A DNA stretch of 64,000 bases from Wolfiporia cocos (GCA_029448655.1 JACCLO010000003.1:3224001-3288000); one strand, 5' to 3'. Shown: positions 50,136 through 60,452, counted from the first letter of the stretch. Made by a program: numbers and translations. Notes: a model not told the origin generated them from the letters alone.

Positions 50136-50539
50136 GGTATGTGATACTGAAAGTACACAACTGGCTAATGTAGTCACTGTGATCATGACGGTATGTATGA
50201 AGTGCATTCAACTCTTGTCGACAAGGTATGCCATTCAGTATATTGTAAGGTAATGGCACAGTTCACAGTCAAGCGATCATACAGGGAAGAAGTCATATTT
50301 GATCTTGGAAAGTGGAAGTGAGTTCATGCCAAGTTAAACTGCGAAGTGTGATAGGTTCTATCATACATTGCTACAGGCCACTGTTGATATTGTCCTGCCT
50401 TTGGCTAGTACGACGTTGCACAATCCCGGGATTTCCTGCCCTAAAGATTCGCATTGTCGGTTGTAAACTGCTTCAACCCTATCCATACCATTCTCCGATA
50501 GGCTTCATGGCGTCTAAGTGCTATATATATGATATCTAC
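50136..50539. other. Spacer, possible degenerate 3' end of the reductase relic
   Basis: Minus-strand frames at 50330-50540 are broken by several stops and may be the decayed C-terminal part of the reductase relic to the right. Nothing intact. Confidence 0.35.
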
Positions 50540-51194
50540 TCTTACCCTAGGAATAGTGGGTGAGATACACGCATGGAGCAATTCATCGCGCAGTGCGGCG
50601 AGGAATCGGTTCCAGCCAAACAGCTCAGTAGCTACTAAGATGCTCTTTCCGCCGACCGGTGGCGTCGATATGCTAGAGCGTGAAGCCGGGCATTGTTGCG
50701 GACATCAAGAAACCATTCTGGACGTTGACCCCAAGATTTACAAAGCATAGCATGGAGTCACACCAGGGGATCTAAATCCATGACTCAACCGTCACTGCGC
50801 GTATCCATCCACCTGTGCCGCTGCTACTTACAGGTAATACAAGTCCCAGGTTTCCGTCCAGGAGGATGCACAGTCTCTCCTCGTCACTCACCCTTGCAAA
50901 ACGCTGTACCTCCGTGTCATTCCAGTCATCATGTGTCAATGATCGATCAACGAAAGCTGGAGGGTCGAGTATGGCTATGTAGCTGGAAATGAAGACAATT
51001 CCTTTCACTGATTGCTCCTTTGTGGCGGCACGCAGGACTACAAGGGAGGAATACATATATCGATTTGCGCCGCGAAGAAGTTCATTTGAGCGAGCAAATG
51101 GTGCCGTGCACACGGTACCTTGCCTCAGTGTGCGTTGCAGTCTCTCATCCCTGACATAAATGTCTTTCACGGAGGCTCCTGGTGTCTGAGACAC
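50540..51194 (-). pseudogene. Decayed short-chain dehydrogenase/reductase (dihydroflavonol-reductase-like)
   Basis: The minus strand reads LVVLRAATKEQSVKGIVFIS then SSYIAILDPPAFVDRSLTHD, the classical NAD(P)-epimerase/4-dihydroflavonol-reductase region around the catalytic strand. Past a gap the frame changes to LDVRNNARLHALAY and, in another frame, VGGKSILVATELFGWNRFLA. The catalytic YxxxK segment and the substrate-domain exon were not found, and at least one frameshift separates the blocks. It is a relic and not a functional gene. It lies in tandem, same orientation, with the relic at 51454-52491. Confidence 0.7.
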
Positions 51195-51453
51195 AGCGAG
51201 CTGTTATGTGGCGTAATGACGCTGCAGATGACATATCCGTCCGGAGAAAGGCTGCTTTGCAGTATAGATCAGACAATAAGGTAGTGAAGGATATATCACA
51301 GCTGCAGACTGACTAGCACGAAGAAATACTAGGTATACATGGGTGACAGACGTTATCAATCTGCGTTCGCTCTTCGTAGCTACTGCGACATTTCAAAACC
51401 TGGAGATAGAATGAACCACATCGGCATATACGAAGCGCATGCACAATTCTTCT

Positions 51454-52491
51454 TCAAAAGCCAATGGATCTGGCGTTGTCAATGAGAGATTGCTCCAGAC
51501 CTATCCAGTAAGGCTCCAACCATATAATATACATGTACAGAAAATCGGTAAATATATGGTATATGGTATATACATAGTATATACATAGTATATACATGGT
51601 TTACATGGTTTTTGGATGGTAGATTTTTAGACATCTTGGCATAGCCATTGCTTTGCCCATATAGCTATGGAGATTGTCTCTTCCTTTAATGACATGCTGC
51701 AGGTATCAGCACTTGGCTGATGTGAGGAAAAAATCGGTGTTCAACATTCAGCAGCCACACTAGTAGCAGGAATGGCTTAGGAATTGTGCACAATGTGTGA
51801 GGTGGTGGGAAACTTGTATGCATGAGTCTAATGCATGATGCAATCATTATGTGGGATGATATATAGCATAAACATAAATCTGATCTTGCCTTCTGCCAAA
51901 TGAGGGGGTAAGCCAAGCATGTGAATTATGTCCTGACATCTTTGCATTTGTGCAGCAGCCACCAGATTGTCTAAATCTCATATCACCATTGCACTGTACA
52001 TTCTGTAAGACACATAACTAGTTCAGATACACTATTCAAATTGTCAACTGAGGGTCTAATATGAATGCATTCACAACAACCATATACCATATAATATACC
52101 ATGTATATACCATGTACTTGGCCACATGTAAATATATGTATATAGTATATATATAAAACCATGTATACATGGTATATACATTATATGGTTGGAGCCTTAC
52201 TATCCAGCCACCCATCAGCTCCGTTGATTCCAAATTATCTATCTGCTGTCGATCGACTCCACCCCACGCCCCAGGAATGTCCTGTGGCACCTGCACATGT
52301 GGAAACTCCTTGCGAAGAATTGACAAAATATGGTTCCAGCCAAATGGCTCTGCGACTGCCCAAATGCGCCTACCACCAAGCGATGCTACGGAAAAGGCCA
52401 GGATATGAAGTCGTGCATCGTCACGAACGTCAACAAACCACTCCATGTGTATCAGCAAAAGGCGAATTAGTAGATAAGCATAGATAAGCAT
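51454..52491 (-). pseudogene. Reductase C-terminal fragment split by a MITE
   Basis: The minus strand reads EWFVDVRDDARLHILAFSVA, GGRRIWAVAEPFGWNHILSI, LRKEFPHVQVPQDIPG and STELMGGWI, the C-terminal part of a 4-dihydroflavonol-reductase-like SDR. At 52199 the frame enters a MITE and ends at 52036 after an artificial tail. Beyond the MITE, from 51508 down to 51454, the original end GLEQSLIDNARSIGF and a TGA are still present. The 5' two thirds of the gene (Rossmann fold, catalytic residues) is absent: sequence homology stops at about 52470, next to a minisatellite and a retroelement. Confidence 0.85.
51509..52199. mobile_element. 691-bp hAT-like MITE with 8-bp target duplication
   Basis: Terminal inverted repeats begin TAAGGCTCCAACCATATAAT (20 bp identical at both ends). 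The 8-bp target duplication CTATCCAG lies at 51501-51508 and 52200-52207. Subterminal regions are rich in ATACATGGTATA-type repeats on both sides in inverted arrangement. No transposase. 8-bp duplications are the hAT signature. It splits the last exon of the reductase. Confidence 0.92.
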
Positions 52492-52570
52492 CGTCAGACT
52501 GGTAAACGTTGTCAGACTGGTTTAGGCCGATTAAATATGTTTTGTATTTTGACACCTTGGAAAATATCGG

Positions 52571-52671
52571 GGCATCTGGTAAATAGTTGCGCAGTCGCGG
52601 GTGGCATCTGGTGAATACTTGAAAAATCGCAGAGGCATCTGGTGAATTGTTGCACAGTTGCAGAGGCATAT
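52571..52671. repeat. 31-bp minisatellite, left part (right part at 60796-60866)
   Basis: Units start with GGCATCTGGTGAA and continue ATTGTTGCACAGTTGCAGA. Three to four units are left of the retroelement and about two are right of it (60796-60866). Unit spacing is 31-32 bp. The retroelement's CATAT target duplication falls inside a unit, so the array was continuous before insertion. Confidence 0.88.
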
Positions 52672-53052
52672 TGTCACAAGCCGATTTTCTCCAACATGAC
52701 ATCTACTAGTGACGGACTCCAAACCCTTATCTTATCTAAGCGCGCACCTATGCAGTCACGTGCAAAGACTCCGGACACCCTATCACGTGTTGCCATACCC
52801 CCGGACACTCTGTGCCGTGTACCTACACCCATTATAGGGTTACTACAATATCTCGGACTATCAGCTTATGTAATAACTATACGGTAGCCAAACAATGTAC
52901 AAACAGTAGAATAGCATATATACTGGCCGACGAGCAGGGTAGCACCCCAGACTCGTCTTGGCCTTATATGCCTTGAGTAGCCTCAGATCAGGAATACGCT
53001 TTCACGCGAGTCATATTCCCCTGAGTAGTTGCTTGAAGTGTTGCTTGTGTCA
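52672..53052 (+). repeat. 5' LTR of the dUTPase retroelement
   Basis: 381 bp. A TATA box, ATATATA, lies at 52916-52922. About 30 bp on, AGACTCGTCTT (52949-52959) is the predicted transcription start and the 5' end of R. Confidence 0.93.
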
Positions 53053-53053
53053 T

Positions 53054-53064
53054 AAGACGAGTCT
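53054..53064 (+). promoter_or_regulatory. Primer-binding site for self-priming
   Basis: AAGACGAGTCT, starting two bases after the LTR end, is the exact reverse complement of the 11 nt at 52949-52959 in the LTR, which sit where the transcript should start. This is the Tf1-type arrangement, in which the RNA 5' end folds back as primer. Tf1 also uses 11 nt. Confidence 0.75.
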
Positions 53065-53816
53065 CCACCCCATGTAGCGGTTTACCCTACACAACCCCAG
53101 CGCACTAGGGGCAAAGTGCACCTCTCTTTCGCTCTTGTTGAACTTCGGTTCTCCGAGCACGTGATTGGTTTCATACCCGCCACATCCCAGGGTTAAGGGA
53201 TTAGAGTTCTGGGGGAACTTTGTGAACAGTGTGTAGGGGACCTCTCCTACCGTTGCTTCTAAGCTACTGAGCCACCGTCGTGCAACGCGGCGTAAAGGCT
53301 TTGGGTTACATCCCCACCACAGTAACTGTGCACCCGACATGTAATAATCAAAGGCGTTAAGGGGCCCTGTGGCAGTGTATAGAGGCACTGGTCATCTATT
53401 TATGGGCCTACTGCCCCGACGATACGCGCATTACCGTGCCCCCTTTACTATACAACCCAGCGCGTAACCCGCGGCTGAAGAGGCAGAAAATCGCCTAATA
53501 CTGTACTGGCACTTGCTGCCCTACGGTAGACTTTTACACGCCCCATCACATAGACGGATAGTTCCCGTGCCCCCGGTATCCCAAATTAGCTTTGGGGCTG
53601 GACGAGGTTTCGGAGGCTGTGTTTTCTAGCCGGCTTTGGGAAGAAAACCCCTTAGCGTTTCTTGGCACATCTCCGAAAAGAGGTGGACGCAGTTTGTAGT
53701 GGACAAAGACTTTCTAGTTACCACCCCGATAGCTCTTCGGAGGCACCACAGTGGGCAGGTAGCGGTCTTAGTCGCGACTACACATTTTCATATAATAAAT
53801 TCCATACCTACGAGAC
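53065..53816 (+). other. Long leader of the retroelement
   Basis: About 750 bp between the PBS and the first gag codon; only a spurious minus-strand frame. Possibly a structured leader with packaging or start-control functions. Confidence 0.45.
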
Positions 53817-55319
53817 ATGGCTCACTCCATCAATTTCATCCGCAACCCATGGCCCGAACAGGCCCCGGTACCACCCGCACCCACACCCGCACCCGCATTC
53901 CTGGCCAATGCACCTCCCTCCTCCGACAACTTTAACCCCTTCGACACCTTCATAGGGGATATGGGGCTACTCTCGGTGGCTGACAGCATCCATGCCCCGA
54001 GGGAAGCAGAAATTGCGCCAGTGGAAGAACGAACGGTGGCAGGCAGCTCCTACCTACCCTCAGTCTGAACCTTCGCCCCCAACAGGGCGCCGTCACCCAG
54101 CATCCTCAACGAAGCTTTCGCCCTCACCCAACACCAATCCACCACAATCTGCGGCGGCAGTCAGCTGGGTCACATCAACTCGCCACTGGCACTCCAATGG
54201 GCATTCCCACCAAACCCCACGGCAGCGGACTTCGGAGAGAGATGTCACCAGGTCAGGGACGCAATGGTAGCAGTAGGGACATGGTCTAGGGAAATGGGTG
54301 CAAGGTTTCTACGAGAGGCGCAACGGTTACAGGCTGACGCTCTCCAAGCCGGAGACACGGCATCACTACACAGCCCGGCACCCCCTCCCATCAGAACCCC
54401 CGTCTTGGTCGCCGCAAGTCGCTTCCAGCCTGTGGAAAACTGGGTACGATCGGTGCACATGCACTCTCCCCAGTGAACCCCACGCGGCTTGCGACCACTC
54501 CCAACTCCCCCGACACGCGGTAACTCCCGGCAGACGAACCCATTCCTGCCCGGTTACACCCCCCCGGTACTTACGGCCCCGGCCCCTGCTCGTCCCGCCA
54601 ACTTTGCTCAGGCAGCACGTCCAACACACGGTATGTTCGGTAACCCGGTACCTCCGCGGCCACAGGCAGCGCTCGTGAACACCTGGAGGGCCGCACCTCT
54701 CCAGGGAACTCGTGCGTCTATGTGGAGGCCTGAGAAACCGGCATCATCACAATGGGATGCGTACTCTCTGTTGCCTGAAGTATGACCAGACCCCCAGTAC
54801 AAGTCAAAGGTCAGGGAACTGGAGGCCTTCACCGGCGTCGGATTTATGGACTGGTACATGCAGCTCCGACTCTACATCGACGACAACGCCCCCATCCTCT
54901 TCACCGACTCCAAGAAGGTGGGCGCGGCCGTCTCATTGATCCGCGGCCCAAAAGTCGACTTGTGGGTAACTGCGTTCACCCGGGAACATTATCTGAGTGG
55001 ACAATGGAGGATCAGTTGGGACCGGTTCGTCTGGGAGTTGCACCAAAAGTTCGACGACCTGGACCTGGAGAAAAAGGCGGCAGTAGCGGCAGAGCAACTC
55101 AACATGACGCTCGGAAAAGGCGAGGAGTACTTCCAGGAGCTCAAACAACTCCTGGGAGAAGCCAAATATGACAGGGAAAACCAGGTAGTCCACAGCTGGA
55201 TTACCAGGGCAGTACCTAAGGACATCTACTCCTCGGTTCACCAGGCATTCGTCGCTGCCACCGTCAATGACAAGTCGCAACGCGGGTACAACGTTCAGAT
55301 CCCGGAGGATTATGAATAA
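53817..55319 (+). pseudogene. gag-like region with several in-frame TGA stops
   Basis: One reading frame from MAHSINFIRNPWPEQAP at 53817 to TAA at 55317-55319, broken by TGA at 54066, 54474 and 54783. The N-terminal part is Pro-rich. The capsid-like helical part begins near FTGVGFMDWYMQLRL and continues through FDDLDLEKKAAVAAEQLNMT and GKGEEYFQELKQLLGEAKYD, typical of Ty3/Gypsy capsid. No intact CCHC knuckle is seen after it; the Lys/Cys-rich segment near 55480 may be its remains. Confidence 0.85.
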
Positions 55320-55473
55320 ACAGGCGATCCTCCGGACCGACAACGCGATGCGTCGACTCCAGGACGAAGAAAAACTGCGGAGCACAACCAAGGGTACCAC
55401 GGACAAGGGCAAGGAGCGTGCTAAGCCCAAGTGCGCTCCCTGAGCGGAGCCAACAGCGGAAGAACGGGCAAAC

Positions 55474-57063
55474 TTGCTCAAGAGGAAGTGCCACTCTCGC
55501 AGCAAGACGCAGGCCGAGGCACCTGGCAAGGGATGCACCAAGACATCCTGGCACCAGCCGAACTGGTGGTCCAAGACCAACACCACCCCCACCACCAGTG
55601 GATCCGGAACTCAGCGAACCCGGCAGGCAATTGAAGGGAACGATGCTCCAAAAGTCCTCAGCGAGATTCCCCAGGAGGACTTTGTCCGAATGGTGGCCGC
55701 ATGGGCCAAGGAGAACCCTGACGCCGCGAAGGAAGCCGGGTTTGCCCCCACTCAGGTAAGTCCCTCCCCCTCGAATCGCTTTTCAGTATTGGAAGTAGAA
55801 GAACCAGTAAATTCCAAAAAAAGTGACTCGGCTGCCACAGAGGACGACGAACCGGTGGATGGACTATATGGGCTAGAGACCGGGGCCCCGATATTAGAAA
55901 CAGTATCTGTACCTCTTGCATCTGTAGAATTGGACATAGACGACGACGATGGAGCTTCAACATGCTCCGACAATTCGTTTGTAACAGCCTTGGAGGCACC
56001 TCCCACTGGAGCGTGGTGGGAGGCTAATACCGTGCTTGATTCCTCCAATGTTAATGTAACATATGTTCCAATGGATGTAGACCCGGTAGTGACACCTGAT
56101 GTGGAAATGGCAGATGCATCAGGTGCCACTAAGAAAAAGAAAGTGCGGCATAGACGCGTCAAGAAAAGGACCGTCACGCTTGACATCTACCTAGACCACC
56201 CACGGGCAATCCCACCTGAGCGCAAAAGCGAAGGTGCCACCAGGTACGACCTCTACTCCACAGAGGAGGTCGTTGTTCCAAATGGGAAACGTATCACCGT
56301 AGACACTGGCATCAAGATCAGGATGCCAGCTGGTGTATACGGAAGAATTGCTCCACGATCCGGACTCGCTCTCAAAGGAGTCGACGTGGAAGGTGGTGTA
56401 GTAGATGAAGACTACACCGGCCGAGTAAAAGTCATACTGAATAATCAGACTGGAACAGATTATCAGGTCGAGTACGGGGACAGAATCGCCCAGTTCATAC
56501 TTGAATGCAACATGACACCAGACACCAAGATCGTCAAATCAATCCACGAAACCACGCGAGGAACACAGGGTTCCGGTTCAACTGGTGAGAAACTCAGGGG
56601 AGGTGTAGTGGTCATCCAGACGGGAAAACGGGGAAAGCAGATCGAAGTACCGATCACTCTCCACCGCCCCGATGGACGTGCCCTCTTCACAAAGGCTCTC
56701 ATCAATTCCGGTTCTACCGGATCAGTGATCAGTAAGTCCTACGTGGAGGAACACCGACTCGAGCAGATCCCATTGGACCGCCCTATCAAGCTGTTCAACG
56801 TGGACAGATCCACCAACAGCATGGGGCTCATGACGCACTATGTCGAGCTCCAGATGCAGATCGACACGCACTTGGAAACCCGCAAGTTCCATGTTACGGA
56901 ACTCAGCTCTGCGGACATCTTCTTAGGCTTCAACTGGCTCGAAGACCACAACCCTTCCATCGATTGGAAGAAGCGACGGATCACATTCTCATGCGACTGC
57001 GAACACGAGCAGATCGAGAACGGTGATCACATTTACTATATTTTCGCTGACGCATGGATCTGA
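55474..57063 (+). CDS. Retroelement dUTPase and aspartic protease region
   Basis: A 529-codon frame, in the frame of RT. Residues about 1-230 are a linker with an acidic stretch, then a basic patch (KKKKVRHRRVKKR). A dUTPase domain spans residues 235-371 (56176-56586) with the five family motifs in order: ATRYDLYS (motif 1, Gly changed to Arg), APRSGLA (2), GVVDEDYTGRVKVILNN (3, with catalytic-type Asp and Tyr), GDRIAQFI (4) and TTRGTQGSGSTG (5, with Phe changed to Ser). The retropepsin follows at about residues 388-500, with LINSGSTGSVIS where the family has DSG or DTG; the Asn codon AAT is at 56704-56706. It ends ADIFLGFNWLEDHNPSIDWK. Upstream, TGA at 55441 interrupts the same frame. dUTPases remove dUTP and could limit uracil incorporation into element cDNA. 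Confidence 0.9.
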   Translation: MLKRKCHSRSKTQAEAPGKGCTKTSWHQPNWWSKTNTTPTTSGSGTQRTRQAIEGNDAPKVLSEIPQEDFVRMVAAWAKENPDAAKEAGFAPTQVSPSPSNRFSVLEVEEPVNSKKSDSAATEDDEPVDGLYGLETGAPILETVSVPLASVELDIDDDDGASTCSDNSFVTALEAPPTGAWWEANTVLDSSNVNVTYVPMDVDPVVTPDVEMADASGATKKKKVRHRRVKKRTVTLDIYLDHPRAIPPERKSEGATRYDLYSTEEVVVPNGKRITVDTGIKIRMPAGVYGRIAPRSGLALKGVDVEGGVVDEDYTGRVKVILNNQTGTDYQVEYGDRIAQFILECNMTPDTKIVKSIHETTRGTQGSGSTGEKLRGGVVVIQTGKRGKQIEVPITLHRPDGRALFTKALINSGSTGSVISKSYVEEHRLEQIPLDRPIKLFNVDRSTNSMGLMTHYVELQMQIDTHLETRKFHVTELSSADIFLGFNWLEDHNPSIDWKKRRITFSCDCEHEQIENGDHIYYIFADAWI

Positions 57064-57132
57064 AACAGGGAAGAATGTAGAGCGGACATTGCAGAACGCG
57101 TCCGCGCCACAAAGGCAACCGAGATCGCCATC

Positions 57133-58833
57133 GTGACTGGCAAAACCACGGAAGCCAAAACATTCGAGGAGGTCGTACCCGAGTACTTACACGAATTCAA
57201 AGACGTGTTTGAGGAAAAGGAATTCGACACACTCCCCAAACGGCGACCGTGGGACCACGCCATCGAACTTCTACCCAGTTCCGAACCATACGCGGGCAAG
57301 ATCTATGCCCTTTCACCCAGAGAACAAGATGCACCATTCTTCTTCGTCAAGAAAAAGGATGGAAAGCTGTGACCCATACAGGACTATCGAAAGTTGAACC
57401 AGATGACCAAGAAGAACAAGTACCCACTCCCGCTCATCACGGAGTTGCTTAACAAGCTAAAGTGCGCTAAGTACTTTTCTAAATTGGACATTCGTTGGGG
57501 ATACACCAACGTCCGAATCAAGGAAGGTGATGAGGAAAAAGCCGCCTTCATCACTAATAGAGGGCTCTATGAGCCATTAGTGATGTTCTTTGGAATGTGC
57601 AATGCACCAGGCATGTTCCAGACCTTGATGAACGACATATTTAGAGACCTAGTCCTCACGGAGAAGGTCATTGTATATCTAGACGACATACTTCTCTTTA
57701 CGGAGAACCAGAAAAAACATCGACAGATCCTGCGCAAGGTTCTTTTGGTTCTCCGTCAAAATAAGTTGACATGTAAACCAGAGAAATGCGAGTTCGAGAA
57801 GTCCGAAGTAGAATACTTGGGGCATATAATCTCTCACGGGGAAATCCGTATGGATCCCGCGAAGGTAGCTGCAGTAGCCGAATGGCCAGCACCTCAGAAC
57901 AAGAAAGAAGTGCAATCCTTCATCGGATTCACAAACTTCTACCGGAGATTCATCCTGAAGTTCTCAACGGTAGCACGCCCCCTTATCAATCTAACCAAAG
58001 ACGGGGAATGGCAATGGGGCGTGATAGAACAGGAATGCTTCGACAAGTTAAAAAATATCTTCGTCACAGCACCTGTACTAGGGATACCAAATGATGACAA
58101 CCCTTTCCGCATCGAGGCAGACTCTTCAGACTTTGCAACTGGAGCCTGCATCATGCAGAACCAGGATGGCATCTGGAAGCCCATAGCGTATCACTCAAAA
58201 ACGCTACTACTGGCAGAACGAAACTACGAGATTTACGATCGCGAACTCTTAGCTATCATGCGCACCTTAGATGAATGGCGACACTTTGTAATGGGCGCAA
58301 AGCACCCTGTAGAAGTACTGACGGACCATAAGAACCTAGAATACTTTAAAACCCCGCAGAAAATTAATCTGCGACAAGCCCGGTGGATGACAGAACTGGC
58401 CGAGTATGACCTACAACTCGTGCACATCCCCGGGAAGACCAATGGAAGGGTGGACGGATTATCCCGACAAGGTGGCCACAATAGTGACAACAAGGCACAC
58501 CTCGAAGGACAAACCATCCTGAAGGATCACCTCTTCACCAAAGACAGCGCAGAAAGGCTACGATCCTCTTTCTACACCCTACCTCACGGGATAACCAACG
58601 AGGAAGTAAGAGAGAGGGTCAAGGCAGAAGCCGCTCTCTATGATAAGGAGGCAGTAGAAGGAACAGTGGAAACGGCCGAGGACGGCCTACGCTACAGGAG
58701 GGGGAAGTTGATCATTCTGAGAGACGAGGAATTAATCGGAAAATCATTTCTTCATTCCACAACACAGTCTCGGCTCGATACCCCGGCACGGAAAACACGT
58801 ACACCGCCATTCACCGCTCATATTGGTGGCTGA
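57133..58833 (+). pseudogene. Reverse transcriptase and RNase H of the retroelement
   Basis: Continues the same frame after TGA at 57061. RT landmarks: the N-terminal LPKRRPWDHAIEL, FFFVKKKDGKL (followed by a TGA at 57370-57372 in place of a codon normally Arg), QDYRKLNQMTKKNKYPLPLI, the catalytic FSKLDIRWGY and the active site VIVYLDDILLF. RNase H follows: FRIEADSSDFATGACI, YEIYDRELLAI and EVLTDHKNLEYF, with its catalytic Asp and Glu residues. Between LSPREQ and DAPFFFV the segment is about two dozen residues shorter than in related elements, a probable deletion. A one-base shift near 58775 takes the frame out before integrase. Confidence 0.92.
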
Positions 58834-58835
58834 AA

Positions 58836-60452
58836 ATGCGAAACAACATCTGCCAATATGTCAAGGCATGTATCAAGTGCCAGCGTGCCAAGCCAGACCG
58901 CTCGAAGAGAGCAGCACCACTGAACCCGAATCCAACACCCACGCACAATTGGGAGAACATTTCCATCGACATGATCATGGGACTCCCAGTATCCAAGGGT
59001 CGGGACGCTATAATTGTAGTAGTAGACATGAAATCCAAGGACTATATCGCGGTCCCAACCACAACCAGGCTTACCACCGAAGGTTGGGCCAACATATTTG
59101 TAGATAAAGTATATACACAACACGGACTACCAAAGAAAGTATTTAGCGACAGAGGACCACAATTCGTATCGGACTTTATCAAAGATGTATACCATAGATT
59201 AGGCATCGAGGGAAACCCTAGCACCGCGTTCCACCCACAGACAGACGGGCAGATGGAACATATGAACCAGGAACTAGAGGTGTACCTACGATTATTTATC
59301 AACGACTCACATCCCAACTGGCCGGACTTACTCCCACTAGCTAGCTTCGCCTACAAGTGTCACGTACATAGTAGCACGGGCTATAGCCCCTTTTATCTCA
59401 CTCACGGATACCACCCATTTACAGGAGTGGAGGCACCAGAGCTGGAAGAGGGGGTGGGAACCGCCAAGGATTGGGTTGAACACATGCACGAAGTCAGTCA
59501 AACCGCTTCGATGAATCTTGAGAAAGCCAAGCTTCGTATGAAAGAGTACTACGACCGAAAACGAACCAACCCTCACACGTACAACGAGGGAGACATGGTT
59601 TGGGTCGATGGGCGGAACATTAACATGGGAAACCCTACGAAGAAGCTCGACTCAAAACGGTACGGCCCGTACAAGGTCAACAAGAAGGTCGGACATGGAG
59701 CATACGAACTGGACCTGCCCACAGACATGCGTGGCATATACCCCGTATTCAACGAGGTCCTACTACTACCGTATCATGCTCCAGCTTTCCCCACTCAGAA
59801 CCACAACGAACGGACGGAAAGCAATGACGCTCGCAGGCCTCTCAGAATCCTCGCATCCAGGGAAGACCGAGGGCAAGTCGAGCTAGAAGTCAAGTGGTCT
59901 GATGGGAGTACGACATGGGAAAGAAAATGCGGATTGACTCCATGGCAAGAAATGGTAACCAAGTACTTTGAGGACAGACCTACCGCCCCGGGCCACCAGT
60001 GGAAAAACAGACACGCTGAGTGGGACCCCAAGTGGGAAGACCTCGATAGGAAGTTTCTTGACATGAAGCTCAGGAAAAAACCCAACGAGTTTGTCATCAT
60101 CGACGACGTTGATACCATGCTGTTGAAGGAATCAAAGATCCCCTTCTATATCTACCCGAAACAGCTCAACACCAAGAACTTGTGGTTTTGCAATCCAAAT
60201 ACACACATCATGGAGTACGGCATTCAAGTAGGAGAAGGCATAGAATCCACTATCCCAAAGAACCCCAGATGGATCTATCCCGTACAATACACCCTACAAC
60301 TACATAACCCACACAAATGCCGGAAACATGATGTCGACCACCCATGTCAAACCGACCCGTACATGGTCAAAACGATTGCAGGGCGTGGGGACACGCAGCT
60401 AGAAGAGGGGGTACTGTCACAAGCCGATTTTCTCCAACATGACATCTACTAG
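58836..60452 (+). CDS. Integrase with degenerate chromodomain
   Basis: Open frame of 538 codons. The zinc-finger His pair (HP...H) lies just upstream in the broken junction and the Cys pair is CQYVKACIKC. The DDE core has D in NWENISIDMIMGLPV, D in VFSDRGPQFVSDF and E in TAFHPQTDGQMEHMNQELE. The GPY/F-type region follows (KRYGPYKVNKKVGHGAYELD). Next comes a chromodomain-like segment (LRILASREDRGQVELEVKWS; TTWERKCGL) that lacks the usual N-terminal aromatic cage residue. The C-terminal 150 residues are not recognised. The stop at 60450-60452 is inside the 3' LTR, so the last 13 codons overlap it. Confidence 0.92.
   Translation: MRNNICQYVKACIKCQRAKPDRSKRAAPLNPNPTPTHNWENISIDMIMGLPVSKGRDAIIVVVDMKSKDYIAVPTTTRLTTEGWANIFVDKVYTQHGLPKKVFSDRGPQFVSDFIKDVYHRLGIEGNPSTAFHPQTDGQMEHMNQELEVYLRLFINDSHPNWPDLLPLASFAYKCHVHSSTGYSPFYLTHGYHPFTGVEAPELEEGVGTAKDWVEHMHEVSQTASMNLEKAKLRMKEYYDRKRTNPHTYNEGDMVWVDGRNINMGNPTKKLDSKRYGPYKVNKKVGHGAYELDLPTDMRGIYPVFNEVLLLPYHAPAFPTQNHNERTESNDARRPLRILASREDRGQVELEVKWSDGSTTWERKCGLTPWQEMVTKYFEDRPTAPGHQWKNRHAEWDPKWEDLDRKFLDMKLRKKPNEFVIIDDVDTMLLKESKIPFYIYPKQLNTKNLWFCNPNTHIMEYGIQVGEGIESTIPKNPRWIYPVQYTLQLHNPHKCRKHDVDHPCQTDPYMVKTIAGRGDTQLEEGVLSQADFLQHDIY
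60400..60414 (+). promoter_or_regulatory. Polypurine tract
   Basis: The purine run AGAAGAGGGGG at 60401-60411 directly precedes the 3' LTR at 60415. It is the likely plus-strand primer. Confidence 0.7.

Noticed and set aside
52036..52200. C-terminal Tyr/Ile-rich tail of the reductase ORF
   Set aside because: It is MITE sequence read as protein.
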